Positions 25,916 to 33,398 of a stretch of 64,000 nt of DNA are shown piece by piece. The translations under genes and the position numbers were made by a program. Location: positions 5,288 through 69,287 of the forward strand of contig CAYZCF010000001.1 in assembly GCA_964476855.1 (NCBI GenBank), written 5' to 3'. This DNA is from Chlorobaculum sp964476855 (lineage in GTDB: Bacteria; Bacteroidota; Chlorobiia; Chlorobiales; Chlorobiaceae). The notes beneath the pieces were generated by a model, which was given only the letters and a program-made list of their open reading frames with translations, ran no database searches and was not told the origin of the DNA. Position 1 is the first letter of the stretch, and every line of letters begins with the position of its first letter.

Positions 25916-27301
25916 TCACAGATACATGGCCGGTTTCAGGGAGCGGGTGAACCGGTTCATCTGAAAGTTGGCCAGCCACACCCAGTTCAGCTGCTTGCCC
26001 TTCATCCGGCGCATGATGGCGCGTCCACCGTACACCTCTTTCTGTATCTTCACGAAGTTTTCGAGGAATTTTTCGGTCCCGATCCCTTTGGGTTCGAACA
26101 TGTAGTGATAGGTGTCGAACTTGTCCCAGTCGAAATGGCGAAGCCGGGGCTTCATCTCTTCGAAATAGGGCGTGCCGGGAAAGGGCGTCACCAGTGAAAA
26201 AACCGGGAAATCGATCCGGTTCTCCATGATGAAGTCATAGGTCATCTGGAAGCTCTCCTCGCTGTCGTTGTCGAAGCCGAACATGAAGTAGCCCTGGATG
26301 GCGATTCCCTGGTCATGCAGGTTTTTGACCACCGAGGCGTAGTTGTCCAGCCGGTTCGATCCCTTGTGCATGCTTTTGAGCGTTTCCGGGTTCAGCGACT
26401 CGAACCCGATGCTCATGAGCTCGCACCCCGACCAGGCCGCGAGTTCGGCAACTTCGGGATCGTGGAGGAAATTCATCGAAATGTTGGCGTTCCAGCGAAT
26501 GTTCAGCCACCCCATCTGGCCGAGCAGCTCCTTGAAATATTTCGGGCGAAAACTGATGTTGTCGTCCATGAACGAAAAGTTGACCGCCTCCTTGCCGAGA
26601 CGCTGCTGATGGTAGCGCATCTCGTCGAGTACCAGGTCGATGTCGCGGTAGCGGTAGTTCTTGCCGTAGATGGTGGGCGTCGTGCAGAAATCGCATCCGA
26701 CAGGGCACCCTTTCGTGGCGAGAACGGGAATCCGCGAACTGTATTTCCGGCTGTTGCGGCTGCGGAGCGCAAATGAAAAATCGGGCCGCAGCATTGCATT
26801 CATCGGCTTCAGCGCTTCGGCGCGATAGAGCGGCTTCATGGTGCCGTCGATGACATCTTGCGACAGTTCCGGCCAGACGGACTCTATTTCGCCATACACG
26901 ACGCTGGTTGCATGTGCCTGGGCTTCATCGAGGGACATGGTCGGGTGAACGCCGCCGAGCAGCGCGATTTTACCCTGCTTTTTTGCGGCCTCGGCGATGC
27001 GGAAAGCCTTTTTTGCGTTCAGGGTTCGAGAGGTGACGGCAACGACATCGTAGCCTGAAAAATCCTCCGGAATCCGGTCGCCCAGCCGTTCATCGATGAA
27101 ATCGACTTCGAAAAGTTCGCTGGCGAGAGTAGCCACCATCATGAGGTTCAGCGGCATGCTGACGCTTCCCGAGTCAACCATCATGCTGGTATTGCTGACC
27201 GGCTGAACCAGCAACCACCTCTTTCCGGATTTACGGCCTGAAGCCGCAAGCGGCTGCTGCTGTGATGCTGATTCAGAGGCAAGGGTTTGGCTGACCATCA
27301 T
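25916..27301 (-). CDS. B12-binding-domain radical SAM enzyme, probable pigment modification
   Basis: A 461-residue protein. Residues 30-150 form a cobalamin-binding-type Rossmann domain without the DxHxxG motif. The radical SAM core has C-x3-C-x2-C at C199, C203 and C206 (GCPVGCDFC), followed by TTPTIYGKNYRYRD. This layout is shared by BchE, BchQ, BchR and related tetrapyrrole enzymes. The TTP segment after the cysteines resembles BchQ (VTP) more than BchE (SQW). It lies 40 bases upstream of the bacteriochlorophyll synthase gene and 58 bases after the CsmA-like gene. BchR, a side-chain methylase, or a BciD-like oxidase are possible; I cannot choose. Confidence 0.8.
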   Translation of the reverse strand: MMVSQTLASESASQQQPLAASGRKSGKRWLLVQPVSNTSMMVDSGSVSMPLNLMMVATLASELFEVDFIDERLGDRIPEDFSGYDVVAVTSRTLNAKKAFRIAEAAKKQGKIALLGGVHPTMSLDEAQAHATSVVYGEIESVWPELSQDVIDGTMKPLYRAEALKPMNAMLRPDFSFALRSRNSRKYSSRIPVLATKGCPVGCDFCTTPTIYGKNYRYRDIDLVLDEMRYHQQRLGKEAVNFSFMDDNISFRPKYFKELLGQMGWLNIRWNANISMNFLHDPEVAELAAWSGCELMSIGFESLNPETLKSMHKGSNRLDNYASVVKNLHDQGIAIQGYFMFGFDNDSEESFQMTYDFIMENRIDFPVFSLVTPFPGTPYFEEMKPRLRHFDWDKFDTYHYMFEPKGIGTEKFLENFVKIQKEVYGGRAIMRRMKGKQLNWVWLANFQMNRFTRSLKPAMYL

Positions 27302-27359
27302 ACTTCAGATTCGTAACGCTGGAGGTAACTACTTGAATCGAATCGCTGGACACGGCTGG

Positions 27360-27617
27360 TCAGGAGTCGAACCTGCTGCCGGTCTCTTTGCTCGGGCTGG
27401 CATAGCCTGAAACCGCGGGCGAGCTTCCGCGGAAAATGCCGCCACCCTGAGTGTTGCCGTAGAGGTGAGGATAGGCGTTGGCTCCGAGCCGCTTGGTGCA
27501 TTTGCCGACATTTTCGAGATAATCGCCGACAACCCACCAGTGGCCGTCGATGAACACTTCGAGAAACCTGCCGTACGCTTCGGCTCCACGTACAAATGCG
27601 CCGTTGATGTCTTTCAT
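27360..27617 (-). CDS. CsmA/CsmE-family chlorosome baseplate-like protein
   Basis: An 85-residue protein whose pattern follows CsmA as I remember it. GRFLEVFIDGHWWVVGDYLE corresponds to the amphipathic helix that holds bacteriochlorophyll a through a histidine (H26 here, H25 in CsmA). NAY and FRGSSPAVSGYASPSK then correspond to the C-terminal region that is clipped off in CsmA. CsmA forms the paracrystalline chlorosome baseplate. The extra tryptophan after HW and the longer Gly-rich insert make it a divergent member, closer to CsmE or a new paralogue. It is the first gene of a leftward run into the radical SAM and synthase genes. Confidence 0.8.
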   Translation of the reverse strand: MKDINGAFVRGAEAYGRFLEVFIDGHWWVVGDYLENVGKCTKRLGANAYPHLYGNTQGGGIFRGSSPAVSGYASPSKETGSRFDS

Positions 27618-28049
27618 GTTGAAGCGGTCTGTTTGAAAGAGAGTGTTAAGTTATTGTGATTTGTTGAATGTAATAAATGTAAGTGAGTATTGCCAAGGAT
27701 TAATCGCTCAGAACCCTTTACCCGTGGCGAATCCGCATCGTGCGTTAGGTGATGGAAAGCTCTCCCGCTCCGGGATGCTTCTGTCCGTTCCAGTCAAGAG
27801 GCTCTGGTTATGATTATATATGCTTTTATTCAAGGGCTTTATTGAGATTTTTCGCGAAGTTTTTTTTGTAACGGTCTCAAGAGATGTCATCAGGCGCGAT
27901 GTCAGAAGGATCGCAAGGTAATCGCGGTTTTTCATGGTCATTGGTGAAAGCCTCATTTTTTTCTCTTTGAAAATCACAGAATTGATACTATAATCGACGT
28001 AAGAAAAGAAAGTTTTTGAGCTTTCCCAACCAAAAAACCATAAGTAGCT
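27618..28049. promoter_or_regulatory. Divergent promoter region of the chlorosome-like genes
   Basis: These 432 bases separate the leftward CsmA-like and rightward CsmB-like genes and must hold both promoters. It is AT-rich near both starts. No strong -35/-10 pair or clear palindrome stands out to me. An 80-codon leftward frame inside (ATG at 27956) is basic and low-complexity, and I do not call it. Confidence 0.5.
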
Positions 28050-28277
28050 ATGGCACAAGAGACTACCAGCAATTTTGCCCAGTCGTTGAACGATCTCATG
28101 GGCGCTGTAGGAAAAATCGGCCAGGTGCAGGTTGACATTCTTACATCAGTTCTCAACTCAGCGGCTTCCGCTATAGGGCCGATGGGTAAAACCGCAACCG
28201 ATCTCATCGGCAACGTCGCCAACACCGCAACCCAGGCGGTACAGGGCGTTCTCTCGGCAGTGACCCCCAAGAAGTGA
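28050..28277 (+). CDS. CsmB/CsmF-family chlorosome envelope-like protein
   Basis: A 75-residue amphipathic Ala/Thr/Val-rich protein with no charge clusters. Its pattern of helices (LMGAVGKIGQVQVDIL, GPMGKTATDLIGNVANT) and its LSAVTPKK ending fit the CsmB/CsmF family of small proteins that coat the chlorosome monolayer. The match is by remembered pattern and length (CsmB is about 75 residues). It runs divergently from the CsmA-like gene and begins the rightward group. No Shine-Dalgarno precedes the ATG. Confidence 0.75.
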   Translation: MAQETTSNFAQSLNDLMGAVGKIGQVQVDILTSVLNSAASAIGPMGKTATDLIGNVANTATQAVQGVLSAVTPKK

Positions 28278-28383
28278 ATCGAGGCATTTCCCAGGCAAGG
28301 CAATTCGTGCTGACAAGGTGCGGGTTGCCTTGCTATTGTTTTGGCAGATGATTCGTATCAGTCAATTTTTCAACCGCAGAGTT

Positions 28384-28728
28384 ATGTCAGAGTCTTGTAG
28401 CGCACCGCTCAAAACCTCACCTAACGGCGTCCAGGGATTGGCCATGATGGTCCCGATCGTAGGTCTCCCGTTTGGCATTCATGTTCTGGGCGGAGCCGTG
28501 GTCGCTGTCGCGGGCATCGCGGTAACGGTTGCTCCGATCGCCGTTCCGCTTGCTGTTCCCCTGTTCTACAACGTTGCCTCGAAAGGCGGTTTCGATTCCA
28601 TCGTCAAAAAGATTTTTCCATCTGCCGGTACGGCGGGCGCTGTGCAAAAGGTTGTCATCAATGTGCCTGATGCCAGCGGAAAAGAGGCAGCGCCAGTCAC
28701 CAGGATTGATATTCAGGAAAACGTTTAA
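28384..28728 (+). CDS. Hydrophobic CsmC/CsmD-like protein
   Basis: A 114-residue protein with a long apolar Gly/Val/Ala core (about residues 20-65), a short basic/aromatic turn (YNVASKGGFD) and a polar tail. The start at MSESCSAP was chosen over an upstream ATG because the intervening codons look non-coding. The composition resembles CsmC/CsmD, chlorosome envelope proteins with a glycine-rich hydrophobic centre. It follows the CsmB-like gene by 106 bases on the same strand. A different small membrane protein is possible. Confidence 0.6.
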   Translation: MSESCSAPLKTSPNGVQGLAMMVPIVGLPFGIHVLGGAVVAVAGIAVTVAPIAVPLAVPLFYNVASKGGFDSIVKKIFPSAGTAGAVQKVVINVPDASGKEAAPVTRIDIQENV

Positions 28729-28752
28729 TCAGTAAACCGGGATAAGTCTACT

Positions 28753-28989
28753 ATGATCAGGCAGTTATGGCTCAATGCGGTTAACTCCGCATGGAAAGGG
28801 TACATAAAAAGAATTGACAGGTCTCATGCCGACAAGAAATTCAGCGATTACCTCAATCAAAGGCTTGATCTCGATATGACTCTCGAAGAGTTTGGCGAGA
28901 TGATTTTTATAGCAGGATTTACGGCAGGAGAAGAGTACGCCAGCACGCTTCCTTTGCCGAAAACGAGCCAGACTGTCAGAATGAACTGA
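28753..28989 (+). CDS. Small soluble protein of unknown function
   Basis: A 78-residue protein, basic at the N-terminus (NSAWKGYIKRIDRSHADKK) and acidic in the middle (LDLDMTLEEFGEMIF). It has no membrane segment or known motif. It is 24 bases after the CsmC/CsmD-like gene and precedes another hydrophobic chlorosome-like protein, so it is probably co-transcribed with them. I do not recognise a family. Confidence 0.6.
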   Translation: MIRQLWLNAVNSAWKGYIKRIDRSHADKKFSDYLNQRLDLDMTLEEFGEMIFIAGFTAGEEYASTLPLPKTSQTVRMN

Positions 28990-29055
28990 CCGTTCGCAAC
29001 GCTCATCGCATCATTACCCGAATTGTATAAAAAAGATAGAATGGAAGGACCCAGC

Positions 29056-29349
29056 ATGAATCAGAATCCGATAACCACGACGGTAACGGCTGTCGGGCTT
29101 GCCGGTGGAGGCGCTTTGCTTGCACCGATTGCCGCGCCTGCGCTGCATGGAATCGCCGGTATCGCTGTCGTTGGACTTGGAGTCTATGCAACCGGTTCTG
29201 CGGTTTTCAACGCAACTCGCTTTCTCAATGAAAAAGCGACGGGCATTTTGAATGATGGAGCGATGGTTGTAGAATTGATCAAAGGAAGCGTTCTGTCGAA
29301 CCCCAAGCCGAAAGTTCCCGCAAAGGAGGTTCCGTTCAGGCGCAAGTGA
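29056..29349 (+). CDS. Second hydrophobic CsmC/CsmD-like protein
   Basis: A 97-residue protein. The N-terminal half is apolar and rich in Gly/Ala (AVGLAGGGALLAPIAAPALH, then IAGIAVVGLGVYATG). The second half is an amphipathic helix with a basic tail ending FRRK. Layout and composition match the 28384 protein, with a shared GLP/GLA-rich core, suggesting paralogy. AAGGA stands 8 bases before the chosen ATG. Its setting among CsmA- and CsmB-like genes is the main reason for the chlorosome call. Confidence 0.6.
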   Translation: MNQNPITTTVTAVGLAGGGALLAPIAAPALHGIAGIAVVGLGVYATGSAVFNATRFLNEKATGILNDGAMVVELIKGSVLSNPKPKVPAKEVPFRRK

Positions 29350-29378
29350 CCCGGATTTTATAAATGAAGATGTAGTCG

Positions 29379-30299
29379 ATGGATACATCCCTGCCTGCGA
29401 GCTGGCTCAGAACCGATGCCCCTTATCCACGCTACCACGCAATAAAACTTCCGTTTTCGCGTTTCACCTGGCTGCCCTTCGCCGATATTCCCGCGACGTA
29501 CGATCTTTTCGATCTGTACCGCGATCTCAAGGATTCGTTTCCGGAGGGTTTCGTCATCCGGGGCTGCCATCCGCATATCAGCGCATTGTTCCACTCATTG
29601 CAGCACGACACCTTCAGGACAGGCATCGAGGCCGTGCTCGAGCTGTCCGACAGCTCGCATTTCGAAGGACGTAAGGTCAGGGCCGCGCTCAAAAGAGGGT
29701 GGCGGCACGGGGTTGTCGAAGAGGTCCCGCCTGAGGCCATGCGCTCCGGGCGTTTCCGGGCGCTTCTCGCCTCATCGCGACACGCCGGAAAACCTCAGCT
29801 CCGCCATGTATTCCGGAGCGATCCGTCACACGCCTCGCGCTGTTTCGTGTTCAGCTCCATTTCGGGAAACTGGCTGGCCTGCGTGACGCTTTCCCGGCAG
29901 GGCGCAAAGGCATACCATACCGAGCTGATGCTCAGAAGCCGACACGCTCCCGGCGACATCATGGAGTGTCTGATTACGGAACTCTCGGCAAAACTTCGGG
30001 AAGAAGGCGCTGAAGAACTGAGTCTGGGCGAGGTGCCGTTCCTGCTCCACAAAGATGACCATCAACCGTTGAGTTTGCTCGAACAGATGGTTTTTTCCGC
30101 CGCGCCGATGTTTCGGCACGCCTACGATTACGAGAAGCTCTACTTTTTCAAAAACAAGTTTCAGCCCGTCTGGCGCACCATGCGGCTATGCGCAGGCCCC
30201 GGTGTGCGGTTTTCGCCCTCGTTTCTTACCGAACTCGCCTGGTCGATGGGAGTTGTCGAACTGCTGATGTTCGGGGGATTGGCCGTTCCGGCGAGGTGA
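29379..30299 (+). CDS. DUF2156-type (MprF C-terminal-like) acyltransferase-fold protein
   Basis: A 306-residue protein with no membrane segments. SLGEVPFL followed by the C-terminal block YFFKNKFQPVWRTMRL is the pattern of DUF2156, the GNAT-like catalytic domain of MprF and related aminoacyl-lipid or peptidoglycan-modifying proteins. The membrane flippase part of MprF is absent. It starts 30 bases after the second CsmC/CsmD-like gene. A role in modifying a lipid, perhaps of the chlorosome monolayer, is speculative. Confidence 0.65.
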   Translation: MDTSLPASWLRTDAPYPRYHAIKLPFSRFTWLPFADIPATYDLFDLYRDLKDSFPEGFVIRGCHPHISALFHSLQHDTFRTGIEAVLELSDSSHFEGRKVRAALKRGWRHGVVEEVPPEAMRSGRFRALLASSRHAGKPQLRHVFRSDPSHASRCFVFSSISGNWLACVTLSRQGAKAYHTELMLRSRHAPGDIMECLITELSAKLREEGAEELSLGEVPFLLHKDDHQPLSLLEQMVFSAAPMFRHAYDYEKLYFFKNKFQPVWRTMRLCAGPGVRFSPSFLTELAWSMGVVELLMFGGLAVPAR

Positions 30300-30307
30300 A
30301 AAAATGA

Positions 30308-30362
30308 CCTAAAGGACTTATAGGTCTTACAAGTCCTTTAGGAGAAGAGCTTGTGAGGCGAA
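30308..30362. repeat. Dispersed hairpin repeat, copy 2
   Basis: CCTAAAGGACTT and AAGTCCTTTAGG form a perfect 12-bp inverted repeat around eleven bases, followed by AGAAGAGCTTGTGAGGCGAAG. This is the second copy of the element at 21180. It sits between the convergent DUF2156 and molbindin genes and may act as a bidirectional terminator. Confidence 0.8.
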
Positions 30363-30370
30363 GTGTTCGC

Positions 30371-30796
30371 TCAATCGACGCCGATGATCACGCTCGATGC
30401 CTTGAAGATGGCGCAGGCGTGCGCGCCTTCGGCGAAGCCGAGCTTTTCGGCGCTGCCGTGGGTGATGACCGCCGAAAGTACGTCGCCGCCGCCGATTTCG
30501 AGATCGACCTCGCAGTTGACTGGCCCGTCGATCACGCGGGTGACGGTGCCGCAGAGGATGTTCCGGGCGCTCATTTTCGCGTCGTGCAGGTTGGTGCTAA
30601 GGATGACCGTGCTTGCCTTGACGATGGCGCTCGACGCCATGCCCGCTTGCAGCCCGAGTCGTTCGACGGCCCCGATGGTTACGGTCGAAACAATCGAAGC
30701 TCCGCTGGCGAGCTCGATGGTCACTTCGGCATTGACCGCGCCCTTGACGATCGAAGAAACAGTACCCCTGAAGATGTTCCGTGCGCTTATATTCAT
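30371..30796 (-). CDS. Molbindin (two Mop domains)
   Basis: A 141-residue protein made of two tandem Mop domains of about 69 residues. Each starts SARN-I-x-G-TV and ends A-I-x-KAS-x-VI. Mop domains bind molybdate or tungstate at oligomer interfaces and buffer it in the cytoplasm. The start was placed at MNISARN, 56 codons inside a longer frame. A ModE-type box lies 69 bases upstream. The molybdoenzyme AioA elsewhere in the window gives a reason for molybdate storage. Confidence 0.9.
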   Translation of the reverse strand: MNISARNIFRGTVSSIVKGAVNAEVTIELASGASIVSTVTIGAVERLGLQAGMASSAIVKASTVILSTNLHDAKMSARNILCGTVTRVIDGPVNCEVDLEIGGGDVLSAVITHGSAEKLGFAEGAHACAIFKASSVIIGVD

Positions 30797-30864
30797 TGTT
30801 TTTGAATGAGTTATGTTTATCGCGACTGGCGAGCCGAAGGCAACTTTCTTGCCGCCACTTCGAG

Positions 30865-30890
30865 TCGTTATGTTTCTATGAATATAACGA
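30865..30890. promoter_or_regulatory. ModE-like operator upstream of the molbindin gene
   Basis: TCGTTATGTTT and AATATAACGA are near-perfect inverted half-sites, matching the ModE pattern CGnTATAT-N-ATATnnCG. It lies 69 bases before the molbindin start. No modE gene is in the window. Confidence 0.6.
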
Positions 30891-31275
30891 ATGTCGAAAG
30901 AATCGGTAGGGGCAACGAGAAATTTTCTTTTGTCAGGTGGCTCGTAATCTTTCGCGCATCCCATCTGCGCCGCGTGAAGACGGTAAGGAGCGACGAAGTC
31001 TCGAAAATCAATCCCGATGCATCGTAACCAGCTGATTCAAGCAGGCATCCCGGTCAGCCAGCCTTCCGCATTATACAGGTTATTTTGTGTTTCCAATTTC
31101 ATTCACCTGCTGTAAAAAAGAGGTTGGGATACCCGGATTTTATTCGGGTTTTTTGATGCCAATAAAAGCACCGATAGATTATTTACATCTGAAAAGATGT
31201 AAAACTATCATTGAGACAAGCTCGTGCTTCGTTCACACTCGTGCACGTGATAAGGCCGATGATGAGATCCTTAAA

Positions 31276-31820
31276 ATGCTATTACCCAGTAATGAACGTA
31301 TTGCATCGTTTCTGGCGCAAACAGGCGATGAGTCGCATCATTTTAATGTTCTCGAAGAGCATCTTTCCTATTCTGCCGCCCGGTTGATGAAGGTGTGGCC
31401 AAAACGGTTTCCTGCTTGTACCATAGCCCAGAAGTATGAAAGAAATCCAGAAAAGCTCGGTAACTTTGCGTATGCAAACGGAATCGGCAACGGCCCGGAG
31501 TCATCCGGAGACGGATACCGGTTCAGAGGGCGCGGTATGATCCGGCTCACCGGACGTTCGAATTATGCATCTGCATCGAAAGCTCTCGGCGAAGACCTTC
31601 TCGATCATCCCGAAAGACTTGCCGAACCTGCTCTTGCGACGATGTCGGCAGCGTGGTTCTGGGCATCGCATAGCCTCAATGAGCTTGACGATGATCGAAC
31701 GGGTGATAACGATCTGGATGATTTTACCACTATTACCAGGATACTCTCAATGGAGGTAGCGTAGGGCTTGAAGAGCGTTTTGATCTTTTCAAAACAGCAG
31801 AGCAGACATTGATGGCCTGA
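31276..31820 (+). pseudogene. Frameshifted GH19-type endolysin
   Basis: The frame encodes a chitinase-class (GH19) lysozyme. FLAQTGDES carries the first catalytic Glu, YANGIGNGPESSGDGYRFRGRG carries the second, and MIRLTGRSNY and LATMSAAWFWA follow. A duplicated CT near 31744-31747 shifts the frame and gives an early stop at 31764. Removing it restores an ordinary ending, LNGGSVGLEERFDLF and on to the TGA at 31820. About 20 residues that normally precede ERIASFLAQ are missing after MLLPS, so a 5' deletion is likely too. No other phage gene adjoins it; it is a single-gene relic. Confidence 0.8.
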
Positions 31821-31920
31821 GATTTCAAATTTTGCTTCCTCAGTTACAAGTTCGTTTTCAGCCATCGCTATCAGAGCTACATAAATGGCCTTATTGTTCC
31901 GCGCCCGATGCTCGACATAT

Positions 31921-31962
31921 AAAAAAGGTCTCCGGGAAGTTATTCGTATCCTCTCGGAGACC
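31921..31962 (-). terminator. Terminator for the 57-residue protein gene
   Basis: Read leftward, GGTCTCCG pairs with CGGAGACC and is followed by six T. It lies 93 bases beyond the stop codon of the small gene at 32055. Confidence 0.7.
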
Positions 31963-32054
31963 CTGTCTGTCCAATATTTTCCTGTTCATGCACCGGCCCG
32001 TCTTGAGAGACTGCGTGATTGTTCGATGCCAGGACAGGATGCGGATGGCGAAAT

Positions 32055-32228
32055 TTATTTCGCTTCTGCGTTTGCTTCCTTGGCCTTGAAAAACATACAG
32101 CCGCCTTCAGCAACCACGTCCTTGCCGAAGCAGGTGCCCGCAGCCGCATTCGAGGGGTTGACGGTGAAGCTCTGGCACTCCTGGCACTGCTTGCCGGGTT
32201 CTGCCTTCTGTTTGTACATGATCTCCAT
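32055..32228 (-). CDS. Four-cysteine miniprotein
   Basis: A 57-residue protein, MEIMYKQKAEPGKQCQECQS and onward, with cysteines at 15, 18, 33 and 44 (C-x2-C-x14-C-x10-C). This could bind one Fe-S cluster or a zinc ion. It ends in an Ala/Glu/Lys tail. The family is unknown to me, but the even cysteine spacing, a clean ATG and its own terminator argue that it is real. It stands alone between a broken endolysin and a PEP-CTERM gene. Confidence 0.7.
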   Translation of the reverse strand: MEIMYKQKAEPGKQCQECQSFTVNPSNAAAGTCFGKDVVAEGGCMFFKAKEANAEAK

Positions 32229-32419
32229 TATCGTGAATCAATTTATCGGTTCAAAAGTATAATCGCCCGTCGCATGACGGACGGCAGGAATATACGTTTC
32301 CATCTGAATTTTCACAGGTGTATGAAGCCGATTCTGGCCAGTTGTTTTTTTCGGAATGATTGAAGTTTGTGTAAAATGGTAGTGAAATTTAGTTGGGCGA
32401 AACGGTGCCCATAAACAAT

Positions 32420-32476
32420 GATCCCGGCTGCTCTCGGGCTGGCAGTTTTGGTTGCCGTTCCTGAAGCGCCGGGATC
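32420..32476 (-). terminator. Weak hairpin after the PEP-CTERM gene
   Basis: GATCCCGGC and GCCGGGATC face each other across about 39 bases downstream of the PEP-CTERM stop codon. The long loop and the lack of a T run make termination doubtful. Confidence 0.3.
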
Positions 32477-32504
32477 GGTGAGCCGTTTTGGCGTGGGTCT
32501 GCCG

Positions 32505-33155
32505 TTACGCGGCCATTCCTGACGACTTGCGAGTGCGATGCCTGCTGGCGAGCATCAGCAGCGAGCCGATGCCGAGAAGCGCCATTGTATTGGGTTCGGG
32601 TACAGCTTCAACTGTGCCGTTAAAGGTGTAGTCGTTGATACTGAAGGTACCGGAACCACTTGTTGCCGAATAACCGTATAGACGAAATTCGATTGGGTCT
32701 GTGATGTGCTGGAACTCGGCGGCGGTCAGATCGATCGTTGTTCCTGAGGCAGTGGGCGATCCGATGTTTGTTGTAAAGCCGTCAAGGCTGGATCTTAACT
32801 CAAAAGCTTTTGGCCCTGAGGCTGATGCTGCACCGGTATAATCGAAACTTGTAAAGTTGAGCTCGTAGCCATCATTCGCATCAAGGGTGAACGTGTAATA
32901 ATCGCTAGTGTCAATTGTCCCTGTTGACCAGCTTTTCGAATTGAAACGATCCGTGCCACTGCTTGCGGTGAGGCCAGAACCACGGCTGATTCCCGATGCC
33001 GTGATGTTTGGATCATCAATTTTTCCTGCTGTGTACGTTACAATATCTGCGGGAATCGAGCCATCGATGTCGTTTTCGGTTATGATGTTTGCGTTTGCGT
33101 CTGTCCAGGACAGGGCAATGAAAAAAATGCCGATTGTAGCTGCGGCAGCTTTCAT
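32505..33155 (-). CDS. PEP-CTERM sorted extracellular protein
   Basis: A 216-residue secreted protein with a signal peptide (about 1-23), a Thr/Ser/Asp-rich beta-type body and the C-terminal sorting signal VPEPNTMALLGIGSLLMLAS followed by basic residues. PEP-CTERM proteins are cut by exosortase and placed on the cell surface or in exopolysaccharide. No exosortase gene is in the window. The body resembles carbohydrate-binding-like PEP-CTERM proteins but has no motif I can name. Its gene is isolated. Confidence 0.85.
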   Translation of the reverse strand: MKAAAATIGIFFIALSWTDANANIITENDIDGSIPADIVTYTAGKIDDPNITASGISRGSGLTASSGTDRFNSKSWSTGTIDTSDYYTFTLDANDGYELNFTSFDYTGAASASGPKAFELRSSLDGFTTNIGSPTASGTTIDLTAAEFQHITDPIEFRLYGYSATSGSGTFSINDYTFNGTVEAVPEPNTMALLGIGSLLMLASRHRTRKSSGMAA

Positions 33156-33336
33156 GATGTTTTCTCCGTTTGGTTAGGGGGTAAGGGGTACCACACGTGA
33201 AGGGGTATATGCACGGGAGTGCGTTATTAATGTAGTAATTTGTATTATGAATAGCAAGATGATTTTGAGCGCTTCGTTGAAGTGACTCCAGAAAATTTGC
33301 CGTAACTGTCCGAAGGAACCTTTTTCGCTGTTAAAG

Positions 33337-33354
33337 ACCTGTTTAAAGACAGGT
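33337..33354. promoter_or_regulatory. Palindrome upstream of the radical SAM/SPASM gene
   Basis: ACCTGT-ttaaag-ACAGGT is a perfect 6-bp inverted repeat, 45 bases before the start of the radical SAM/SPASM gene. It could be an operator or a weak hairpin. Confidence 0.4.
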
Positions 33355-33398
33355 TACAGTCATTACAATCACATCATTCAACCGGGGAGGAGAGCAGT

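Noticed and set aside
27340..27400. AGTCGAACCTGC, which looks like a tRNA T-arm complement
   Set aside because: It is the coding end of the CsmA-like gene (SRFDS stop); no acceptor stem or anticodon arm can be built around it.
27708..27956. An 82-codon leftward frame between the two chlorosome-like gene groups
   Set aside because: Low-complexity Ser/Thr/Lys/Arg composition, no ribosome site and no recognisable pattern; it occupies a needed promoter region.
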